Origin: Acidobacteriaceae bacterium | GTDB taxonomy: Bacteria; Acidobacteriota; Terriglobia; Terriglobales; Acidobacteriaceae | Direction of reading: 5' to 3' | Assembly: GCA_027364815.1 (NCBI GenBank) | Contig: DAHXOQ010000188.1 | Location: forward strand, 1 to 5,866 | DNA: 5,866 bases | Shown: positions 1 to 5,563 of the stretch, piece by piece | Layout of the letters: every line of letters starts with the position of its first letter | Position numbering within the stretch: the stretch's first letter is position 1 | Program-made: the position numbers and the translations under genes | The notes under the pieces: generated by a model | Told to the model about the DNA's origin: nothing | The model's input: only the letters and a program-made list of their open reading frames with translations | Databases searched by the model: none

Positions 1-1
1 A

Positions 2-1444
2 GGTAAGACCATCAATCAAGGCAAGGTCAAAGCTTTTCTCGGCCTTCCTTACGCAGCGCCGCCAGTCGGCGATCTCCGTTGGCGCGCACCCGAGCCTGCA
101 GCCAAATGGAAGGGCACTCGAGATGCTTCGAACTTCGGAGCACACTGCGCACAGAATATTGTTTTTGCTGATATTCGCTTTCAGGATGCAGGTCCCAGCG
201 AAGATTGCCTCTTTCTGAATGTCTATGCCCCGGCAGGAGCCACTGCCTCCAGCAAACTTCCCGTCATGTTCTGGATTCATGGCGGTGGATACTCTGCTGG
301 CGCAAGTTCTGAGCCGCGTCACAACGGCGATTTTCTACCTACCAAAGGCGTGGTTCTGGTAACCATCAACTACCGCCTCGGCGTTTTCGGCTTTCTATCC
401 ACCACTTCGCTTGCGAAAGAACAAGGCGGCACAGCAGGGAACTACGCGCTCATGGATATGATCGCTGCTCTCAACTGGGTACACGCGAATATCGCAGTCT
501 TCGGTGGTAATCCTGACAATGTGACCATCTTCGGCGAGAGCGCAGGATCTTTCGCAGTGAGCACACTGATGGCCTCGCCCATGGCCAAGGGACTTTTTCA
601 GAGAGCCATCGGCGAAAGCGGCGGCGCATTCTCCGGCGCTCTCTCGGTTGATCCGGCAAGCGTGCAGGAAGCTAAAGAGGAAGAATGGGTCACCTCTATC
701 GGCGCCAAGTCACTGGCTGAATTGCGCGCCATGCCCACGGATGCGCTGCTTGCTGCTGCCAAGAATCGCAAAGGCGGATTTTCAGTCGTTATAGACGGCA
801 AGGTTCTAACTGAGCCTGTAGAAAAAACTTTTGCCGCAGGGGCACAAGCGCAAGTGCCGCTTTTGGCAGGCTGGAATCGCGACGAGGGGGCCTTCATGGC
901 TGCTGGCATCACCCTTGCAACCTACAAAGAGCGTGCTGAGAAAATGTTCAAAGACCGTGCACCAGAGTTTTTGCGCCTCTATCCTGCAACCAACGACGAT
1001 GAAGCCATTCGATCCGCGATTGATTTTGGCAGCGATATGTTTATCGCCTTCTCAACATGGAAGTGGCTGGAAGCGGACCGCGTAACAAGCCACGCGCCTG
1101 CCTATCGCTACCACTTTGAATTGGCTGCACCGGTCAGCAAGTACGTTAAGTTCTCAACTGCTTTCCACTCGGATGAGATTGAGTATGTCTTCGGCACTCT
1201 TGACACGCGCGAAGATGCGGTCTGGCGCCCGGAAGATCGCCTCTTGAGCGAGCAGATGATGAGCTACTGGACAAATTTCGCGCGCACCGGCGATCCCAAT
1301 GGAGAAGGAGTTCCAACCTGGCCCAGATACGCCGCACACGATGAGCTGATTCACTTGGACAAAACCATCACATCCGGCCCGGATTTGCTCCGGCCACGTT
1401 ATGAATTTTTGTTAAAGGGGATGCCGAAGTTCGGCGGGGATTAA
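2..1444 (+). CDS. Type-B carboxylesterase (alpha/beta hydrolase), 5' end missing
   Basis: The frame is open from the window edge, so this is the last 480 residues of a longer protein; the start codon and any signal peptide lie outside. Seen: an N-terminal PYAAPPVGDLRWRAP block; the family signature EDCLFLNVYAP (residues 67-77); the oxyanion-hole HGGG (93-96); and FGGNPDNVTIFGESAGS with nucleophile Ser180 in GESAG. The expected acid is Glu295 in GWNRDEG and the expected base is His389 in FHSDEIEYVFG, so the triad is complete. Cys49 and Cys69 match the conserved first disulfide of the cholinesterase/carboxylesterase family, which would suit an exported enzyme. Family members hydrolyse carboxylic esters; the natural substrate cannot be read from the sequence. 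Family proteins usually run to about 500-550 residues, so only a few tens of residues should be missing. An internal ATG at 266 is not the start, because conserved family sequence precedes it. It converges on the next gene with a 6-bp gap. Confidence 0.95.
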   Translation, partial: GKTINQGKVKAFLGLPYAAPPVGDLRWRAPEPAAKWKGTRDASNFGAHCAQNIVFADIRFQDAGPSEDCLFLNVYAPAGATASSKLPVMFWIHGGGYSAGASSEPRHNGDFLPTKGVVLVTINYRLGVFGFLSTTSLAKEQGGTAGNYALMDMIAALNWVHANIAVFGGNPDNVTIFGESAGSFAVSTLMASPMAKGLFQRAIGESGGAFSGALSVDPASVQEAKEEEWVTSIGAKSLAELRAMPTDALLAAAKNRKGGFSVVIDGKVLTEPVEKTFAAGAQAQVPLLAGWNRDEGAFMAAGITLATYKERAEKMFKDRAPEFLRLYPATNDDEAIRSAIDFGSDMFIAFSTWKWLEADRVTSHAPAYRYHFELAAPVSKYVKFSTAFHSDEIEYVFGTLDTREDAVWRPEDRLLSEQMMSYWTNFARTGDPNGEGVPTWPRYAAHDELIHLDKTITSGPDLLRPRYEFLLKGMPKFGGD

Positions 1445-1445
1445 C
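1411..1445. terminator. Possible weak hairpin between convergent genes
   Basis: The end of the esterase gene holds a small perfect stem, GCCGA (1423-1427) and TCGGC (1431-1435), with a 3-nt loop. It is flanked by a second inverted pair, GTTAA (1411-1415) and TTAAC (1441-1445). On the + strand a short TTCTTTT run follows at 1446-1452. This could slow transcription of the esterase mRNA, but the stem is short and the T-run interrupted, so it is a poor intrinsic terminator. On the - strand no T-run follows. It is listed because there is no other candidate in this tail-to-tail junction. Confidence 0.2.
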
Positions 1446-1450
1446 TTCTT

Positions 1451-1969
1451 TTACCGGCTGATGCCAGACGCATCCATAAAACCCGTGGTTTGCTGAGTAG
1501 TGGTATCAACTGGCGTAACGGGCGCTGACATAAAGCTGGCGCCCTTCGCGTTGATGGCGTCAGAATAATCCGGGCCCAGGCCAAGCTTCATCAGTGCTCT
1601 TGAATCGGGCATTAGCTTGGTCTGCCAATTATTATCCGCCTGGAATTTCTGCATTGCCGCAATGGTGTGCGAGTCCCAGCTGCCATCTGCTTCGCCCGTG
1701 AGGTAGTGGGCGTTGATGAGTGCCTGTTGAATCTGTGTGACCCGCTCAGGGTCAATCGCCTGCTGACCATGCAGCTTTTTGCCGTGCACCTTTTTACCTG
1801 CGTGCGACGCGTGACTGCTAGCGGAACTCGCAGTCGTGTGATGCGCTTTAGCTGTCGTCGTGTGGCGTGTTGAGCTGGTCGACGACTTGTGCGTCGTCGT
1901 CGAATGTGCGCTGGGCAGTAGCGAACCAGCCAGAAGAAGCGCCGTCAGTGCGGTGATTTTCTTTGCCAT
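1451..1969 (-). CDS. Exported peptidoglycan-binding domain protein with His-rich basic linker
   Basis: A 172-residue protein in three parts. Residues 1-21 are a signal peptide: basic MAKK, then a hydrophobic TALLLAGSLL core, with likely cleavage near LPSA-HS. Residues 22-70 are a low-complexity linker of Ser, Thr, Ala, Lys and nine His residues, with no acidic residue before Asp73. Residues about 73-131 match the PG_binding_1 fold: RVTQIQQALINAHYLTGEADGSWDSHTIAAMQKFQ, split here as RVTQIQQALINAHYLTGE followed by the DGSWD turn and TIAAMQKFQ helix. It ends in PDSRALMKLGLGP, then a Thr/Gln-rich tail. No catalytic domain is present, so it probably binds the cell wall in the periplasm rather than cutting it; that is inference from domain content. 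Similar small proteins are, to my knowledge, common in Acidobacteriota and of unknown function. The start ATG has a strong ribosome binding site. It is transcribed in the same direction as htrA but separated from it by a terminator and its own promoter. Confidence 0.88.
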   Translation of the reverse strand: MAKKITALTALLLAGSLLPSAHSTTTHKSSTSSTRHTTTAKAHHTTASSASSHASHAGKKVHGKKLHGQQAIDPERVTQIQQALINAHYLTGEADGSWDSHTIAAMQKFQADNNWQTKLMPDSRALMKLGLGPDYSDAINAKGASFMSAPVTPVDTTTQQTTGFMDASGISR

Positions 1970-1979
1970 TCTTCAGGTG

Positions 1980-1985
1980 CCTCCT
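1980..1985 (-). promoter_or_regulatory. Ribosome binding site of the peptidoglycan-binding gene
   Basis: Read on the - strand this is AGGAGG, a full Shine-Dalgarno core, ending 10 nt before the ATG at 1969. It fixes the start codon and suggests efficient translation. Confidence 0.8.
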
Positions 1986-2006
1986 CTCGTGATCTTCACT
2001 GAACAA

Positions 2007-2036
2007 AGTATAGGCAAACCAGTGTTGTGTGTGCAA
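2007..2036 (-). promoter_or_regulatory. Sigma-70-type promoter of the peptidoglycan-binding gene
   Basis: On the - strand a TTGCAC box (2031-2036) and a TATACT box (2007-2012) are separated by 18 bp. Matches to TTGACA/TATAAT are 4 of 6 and 5 of 6. Transcription would start near 2000, giving a leader of about 30 nt that contains the AGGAGG site. The position downstream of the htrA terminator supports an independent transcript. Predicted from sequence only. Confidence 0.6.
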
Positions 2037-2103
2037 TTGATTCACTTTTAAAACTTCGATGGGAATCTACTTTGAAACTCAATTGCAATTGAAAAGCGCA
2101 ATT
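2033..2103. promoter_or_regulatory. CAATTG palindrome cluster, candidate operator
   Basis: A perfect 14-bp palindrome, TCAATTGCAATTGA, lies at 2079-2092 and is made of two abutting CAATTG units. A third CAATTG at 2034-2039 overlaps the -35 box of the peptidoglycan-binding gene. A GCAATT at 2098-2103 adds a partial copy. A single site on the -35 box plus a double site about 46 bp upstream would fit a dimeric repressor or activator. The region is AT-rich, so chance is not excluded and no regulator family can be named. Confidence 0.3.
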
Positions 2104-2109
2104 ATATTT

Positions 2110-2150
2110 AAAAAAAATGCTGGGGAGCTATCAGGCTTGATGGCTCCCCA
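2110..2150 (-). terminator. Intrinsic terminator of htrA
   Basis: On the - strand an 8-bp GC-rich stem, TGGGGAGC (2143-2150) with GCTCCCCA (2121-2128), is extended past a mismatch by ATC/GAT and closed by a 6-nt loop. GCA follows, then eight T residues (2110-2117). The hairpin begins 27 nt after the htrA stop codon. It is the clearest regulatory element in the window and separates htrA from the downstream gene. Confidence 0.88.
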
Positions 2151-2177
2151 TTGTTTTGCCAGTTCGAACCCGAACGC

Positions 2178-3821
2178 TTACTGCAGCGTTCCGCCGATGT
2201 AGTTTGTTCCGCCCGCCGGGTTGCGTGGGTCCACGATTTCAAAAACGACGTCGTCGCCTGATTTGAGTTTGCTGACGATGGCGTCGTATTGCGCCTTGGT
2301 TGCCGTGGGTTGGCGATTGATGCGCACAATCACCAGTCCCGGAGCCAGTCCTTGCAAATCTGCGAACGAGCCAGAGCGAACCGATGCAATGGTGACGCCG
2401 CTGAGCTTCAACTTGGCAGACGCTGCGGCGGAGAGTTCATGAACCACAATTCCAAGTTTCGTTTCGCCCGGCTCAACCTGTTCATCGTGATCCTTCTCGA
2501 CGACTGCCTTGTCGGAGTCTGCGAAAATTTTGTCGCGGTCGCCAATCGTGACAGCGGCATCAGCGGCTTTACCTTCACGCATATAGCCGATACGGACGCT
2601 GGAACCAGGTCTGCGGCTCGCGATATCGTTCACCAGATCGTCGCCATCCTTGATGTTGCGGCCATCGATGCTCACAATTACATCGCCATTCTTCAAGCCG
2701 GCCTTTTCAGCAGGGCCGCCGGGAGTGACGGAACTGATGATGACGCCATTTTTGAAGCCATAGACACGGCCTACGGAACTCGATAGTCCTTCGCGGAATT
2801 GAATTCCAATCGACCCTCGCGTGACCTTGTGCGATGGGCTGATCAGATCGTTGTAAATTTCCACAATCGTATTTGACGGCATCGCGAATCCAATGCCTTC
2901 GTAACCGGCTGATTGAGTGAAAATGGCCGTGTTCATACCAATAACTTCGCCATTCATATTCAGAAGTGGCCCGCCGGAATTGCCCGGATTGATCGCCGCG
3001 TCCGTCTGAATAAAGTGCTGGAACTGACCGCTCGCGCCGGGCTCAATCGTACGGTTCTTGGCAGAGATAATTCCCGCCGTGACCGTCTGCGATAGTGAGA
3101 ACGGGCTGCCGATCGCTTCAACCCAATCACCGACGTTCGTGTTGTCAGAGTTGCCGATCTTGACGATTGGCAGCGGGTTCTTGGTTTCGATTTTGATCAC
3201 GGCAATGTCTGTTGCCTTATCAAAGCCAATCACGACGGCGGGTGTTCCATCATCATCATTGTCCGCGTCGGTTGAAAGCTTCACGTTGATCTTGTCGGCC
3301 TTCTCAATCACGTGGTAGTTAGTGATGATGTATCCCTTCGGGTCAACAATAAAACCCGATCCAAGCGCCTGGCGCACGTGATCATCCGGTTCCTGGCCCG
3401 TTCCGCCATTCGGATTCTGACCGCCGAAGAAACGATTGAAAAAGTCCTGAAAATTCCCCTGGCCATCCTGCTGGCCCTGCTGGTCGTCTTCCTCATCATC
3501 ACCGGGGTTCTGCGGCTTAGGCGTGATAAAACCATGCGGATTCTGCTTGCGCTTGGCGCCTTGTTTTGGAAGTGTAGTCGTATTGATATTGACCACGGCA
3601 GGCCCGGCGGCCTTAGCGATACGAACAAATTCATTGGGAGGAACTGATGAGTTAGTGATCTTGAGCGGTGTTGCATCGCTCGACGAGACTTGCTTGTCCT
3701 CGCTGCCACGCACGCCATGTGCGGCAAATGAGCCGACAACAATAGCGAGTGTCAGTGTGCTGAGGACGATAAAAACAGAAGTGAGACGGCGGCTGCGCAG
3801 TCTTTCCATCAAAGCTTTCAT
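2178..3821 (-). CDS. htrA: Do-family (DegP/HtrA) periplasmic serine endopeptidase, two PDZ domains
   Basis: A 547-residue envelope protease/chaperone. The family degrades or holds misfolded periplasmic proteins. A basic N-terminus (MKALMERLRSRR) precedes a hydrophobic segment at about 14-36, acting as signal peptide or membrane anchor. The trypsin-like domain (about 60-330) shows His170 in TNYHVI, Asp205 in ATDIAVIKI and Ser282 in NPGNSGGPL, so the triad is intact. PDZ1 is at about 336-430 and PDZ2 at about 454-533. Between the first strands is a loop rich in Gln, Gly and acidic residues (about 85-147), holding FQDFFNRFFGG like the LA loop of DegP. ATG at 3821 is chosen because GAGGT lies 10 nt upstream and the protein then starts with the basic n-region. 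An in-frame TTG at 3842 would add 7 residues but has no good ribosome site. The gene is divergent from the M28 peptidase and ends in a strong terminator, so it is probably monocistronic. Assignment to Do family is firm; a DegP, DegQ or DegS-like role is not resolved, though two PDZ domains argue against DegS. Confidence 0.95.
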   Translation of the reverse strand: MKALMERLRSRRLTSVFIVLSTLTLAIVVGSFAAHGVRGSEDKQVSSSDATPLKITNSSVPPNEFVRIAKAAGPAVVNINTTTLPKQGAKRKQNPHGFITPKPQNPGDDEEDDQQGQQDGQGNFQDFFNRFFGGQNPNGGTGQEPDDHVRQALGSGFIVDPKGYIITNYHVIEKADKINVKLSTDADNDDDGTPAVVIGFDKATDIAVIKIETKNPLPIVKIGNSDNTNVGDWVEAIGSPFSLSQTVTAGIISAKNRTIEPGASGQFQHFIQTDAAINPGNSGGPLLNMNGEVIGMNTAIFTQSAGYEGIGFAMPSNTIVEIYNDLISPSHKVTRGSIGIQFREGLSSSVGRVYGFKNGVIISSVTPGGPAEKAGLKNGDVIVSIDGRNIKDGDDLVNDIASRRPGSSVRIGYMREGKAADAAVTIGDRDKIFADSDKAVVEKDHDEQVEPGETKLGIVVHELSAAASAKLKLSGVTIASVRSGSFADLQGLAPGLVIVRINRQPTATKAQYDAIVSKLKSGDDVVFEIVDPRNPAGGTNYIGGTLQ

Positions 3822-3831
3822 TGTTTCTTCA

Positions 3832-3836
3832 ACCTC
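3832..3836 (-). promoter_or_regulatory. Ribosome binding site deciding the htrA start
   Basis: Read on the - strand this is GAGGT, ending 10 nt before ATG 3821, the same spacing as in the neighbouring peptidoglycan-binding gene. It lies inside the extra codons that a TTG start at 3842 would require, which favours the ATG. Confidence 0.55.
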
Positions 3837-3874
3837 GTTCAATTGGAGCCGCTGATGGGCTCGATTCTTTTACC

Positions 3875-3900
3875 AGTATAGTCTGTGGCGGGATTGCCAC
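3875..3900 (-). promoter_or_regulatory. Candidate htrA promoter with inverted repeat at the -35 position
   Basis: On the - strand a TATACT -10 box sits at 3875-3880, the same hexamer as in the promoter of the downstream gene. No good -35 hexamer lies 16-18 bp upstream. Instead an inverted repeat, GTGGC (3896-3900 read backwards) and GCCAC (3885-3889 read backwards) with a 6-nt spacer, occupies much of the spacer. This layout would suit a promoter needing an activator, or one blocked by a repressor. Transcription would begin near 3868, giving a leader of about 47 nt. Confidence 0.4.
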
Positions 3901-3994
3901 ACTGCCGGCTACTTAACTAGACGTTGAAAACTCAAAAGAGTCGCAAATTCCGCAAAACCCACAATTTTTCAATCAAATCCACCATTTTTTTCAG

Positions 3995-4025
3995 GTGACC
4001 CATGCCGCATCTCGCGTGCTAACAT
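3995..4025 (+). promoter_or_regulatory. Candidate extended -10 promoter giving a leaderless M28 mRNA
   Basis: TGCTAACAT (4017-4025) has the extended -10 layout TGnTAnnAT. A GTGACC at 3995-4000 resembles a -35 box (4 of 6) at a long 19-bp spacing. The -10 box ends 5 nt before the ATG at 4031, so transcription would begin at or next to that A. No Shine-Dalgarno sequence precedes either possible start. The box matches the consensus only 4 of 6 and the idea is unproven. Confidence 0.35.
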
Positions 4026-4030
4026 CCGGC

Positions 4031-5560
4031 ATGGCTTTTCCTGAAAAAACCACCCCAATCAAGTTCGCTCTTCTCTGCATTTCAATGCTCTGTGGCTCCA
4101 TACTCGGCCAGTCAACTCCCAGCTCTGCACCCACGAATGGTGGCCAATCTGCACAACCTGCAACCGCCACCTTTCGCGAACAGTTCATGGGAATGCTCAA
4201 AGGCGGACCCAATGCATGGGCTCCTGAGCAAATTACCGCAATGATCAAAATTCGCGATCTGGCTCTGACCGACCCATACGCTCTGAACGAGTTGCGCCAC
4301 CTGACCAACAACATTGGCCCGCGCCTCAGTGGTTCGCCTCAGGCGGCTAAGGCAGTCGAGTACGTTGCCGCAGAAATGCGTGCCCTCGGCGCGGATGTCA
4401 CCCTGGAAAAGGCCAAAGTCCCCCACTGGGTGCGTGGCGAGGAACGCGGGGAACTCATCAGTTGGCCGGGTCAGGCTACCGGCACGACGCAAAAAATCGT
4501 TCTCACCACTCTTGGTGGCAGTGTAGCAACGCCTTCCGACGGCCTCACTGCTGAAGTGATTGTCGTCAACAACTGGTCAGATTTACAAGCCTTGCCAGAG
4601 GGCGCGGCTAAGGGTAAGATTCTGCTCTTTAATCACTCTTATGACGAAGAGTTGGCCTCAGTAGGCTATGGGATGCATGCCTACGGTCAAGCAGTTTCTT
4701 ATCGCGGAGCCGGGCCCATTGCAGGATCAATGCTTGGTGCCGTCGCGGTTCTCGTCCGTTCAGCCGGAGGCGGAATCTACCGCTCGCCGCACACAGGACT
4801 GACGATGTACTCCGATGACGCTACGAAGATTCCCGCAGCCGCTGTGACCGCCGAAGATGCCGAACTCATCTGCGATCTCGCCTCGCAAGGGCCAGTTAAG
4901 ATGCACCTGACTCTGACCCCGCAAACCCTCCCCGCTGCTGACAGTTTCAACGTCATCGCCGATTGGAAGGGAACTGAGCACCCTGAGCAGGTCGTTGTCG
5001 TCTCAGGCCACCTTGACTCATGGGATCTCGGCACCGGAGCCATCGATGACGGAGCCGGAGTCGTCGTCGCTATGCAAGCAATTCATCTGCTGAAATCCCT
5101 TGGTATCCACACACGCCGCACCGTCCGCTTCATCGCATGGATGAGTGAGGAAGAAGGTTCTGAGGGTGCCGCGCAGTACATCAAGGATTACGCAAATGAA
5201 GTTCCCAGCCATATCGCCGCCATTGAAGCCGACCTCGGCGCAGACCATCCAGTCGGAATCTTCTATGCAGGCAAACCTCAACTCGGCCAATGGCTCAAGC
5301 CAGTTGCGCAGGTTCTCGACGGATTTGGTGCCAGTCAACTTATCAGCTCACAAGGCACCGGCGAAGACATCAACGGTCTCACCGAAAAAGGCGTGCCCAG
5401 CTTCGCGCCCATTCAAGATGCCCGCACCTACTTCAACTACCACCACACCGCGGCCGACACCTTCGACAAGGTCATTCCGCGCAAGCTCAATGAAAACGCC
5501 GCACTCATGGCCGTCCTCGCCTACGCCCTCGCAGATTCAAAAGACCCCGCGCCGAGATAA
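4031..5560 (+). CDS. Secreted M28 zinc metallopeptidase, carboxypeptidase Q-like
   Basis: A 509-residue exported peptidase. A signal peptide (about 1-26: MAFPEKTTPIK, then FALLCISMLCGSIL) leads into a Ser/Pro/Gln-rich spacer. The catalytic domain is split by a protease-associated insert at about 153-298. All di-zinc residues of family M28 are visible: His327 in SGHLDSWD, bridging Asp339 in AIDDGAG, catalytic Glu373 and ligand Glu374 in SEEEG, Asp401 in EADLGA, and His472 in YHHTAAD. The SGHLDSWD and AIDDGAG blocks resemble mammalian carboxypeptidase Q, so release of amino acids from short peptides outside the cytoplasm is likely; specificity is inference. An in-frame GTG at 3995 would add 12 residues ahead of the signal peptide (521 in all). 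ATG 4031 is preferred because it places the basic n-region and hydrophobic core normally. Neither start has a ribosome binding site. It is divergent from htrA and ends 3 bp from the convergent permease gene. Confidence 0.92.
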   Translation: MAFPEKTTPIKFALLCISMLCGSILGQSTPSSAPTNGGQSAQPATATFREQFMGMLKGGPNAWAPEQITAMIKIRDLALTDPYALNELRHLTNNIGPRLSGSPQAAKAVEYVAAEMRALGADVTLEKAKVPHWVRGEERGELISWPGQATGTTQKIVLTTLGGSVATPSDGLTAEVIVVNNWSDLQALPEGAAKGKILLFNHSYDEELASVGYGMHAYGQAVSYRGAGPIAGSMLGAVAVLVRSAGGGIYRSPHTGLTMYSDDATKIPAAAVTAEDAELICDLASQGPVKMHLTLTPQTLPAADSFNVIADWKGTEHPEQVVVVSGHLDSWDLGTGAIDDGAGVVVAMQAIHLLKSLGIHTRRTVRFIAWMSEEEGSEGAAQYIKDYANEVPSHIAAIEADLGADHPVGIFYAGKPQLGQWLKPVAQVLDGFGASQLISSQGTGEDINGLTEKGVPSFAPIQDARTYFNYHHTAADTFDKVIPRKLNENAALMAVLAYALADSKDPAPR

Positions 5561-5563
5561 ATT

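Noticed and set aside
598..912. A 104-codon - strand frame inside the esterase gene.
   Set aside because: It is antisense to the conserved esterase core, has no ribosome site and no recognisable domain.
2289..2786. A 165-codon + strand open frame opposite the PDZ region of htrA.
   Set aside because: The htrA frame shows full domain conservation here, while this frame has no recognisable motif and an irregular composition; it is a shadow.
3312..3647. A 111-codon + strand frame opposite htrA with a very hydrophobic, membrane-like stretch.
   Set aside because: It lies opposite the acidic/Gln-rich loop of htrA. Codons for Asp, Glu and Gln read backwards give Val, Leu and Ile-type residues, so the hydrophobic run is a by-product. 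No ribosome site or family resemblance is seen.
3822..3842. TTG at 3842 as the start of htrA, giving 554 residues.
   Set aside because: ATG 3821 has GAGGT at 10 nt and starts directly with the basic n-region; the TTG has no clear ribosome site. Not fully excluded.
3881..3900. TGGCAA-type sequence upstream of htrA as a sigma-54 promoter.
   Set aside because: The -24-like TGGCA is present on the - strand but no TTGC-type -12 element follows at the required spacing.
3930..3941. ACTC-AAAA-GAGT inverted repeat in the htrA/M28 divergent region.
   Set aside because: The arms are only 4 bp in an A-rich stretch, it is not placed on a recognisable promoter, and it is easily due to chance.
4085..4102. 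Cys residues in the M28 signal peptide as a lipoprotein lipobox.
   Set aside because: The residues before each Cys (ALL-C and SML-C) lack the small residue at -1 that a lipobox needs.
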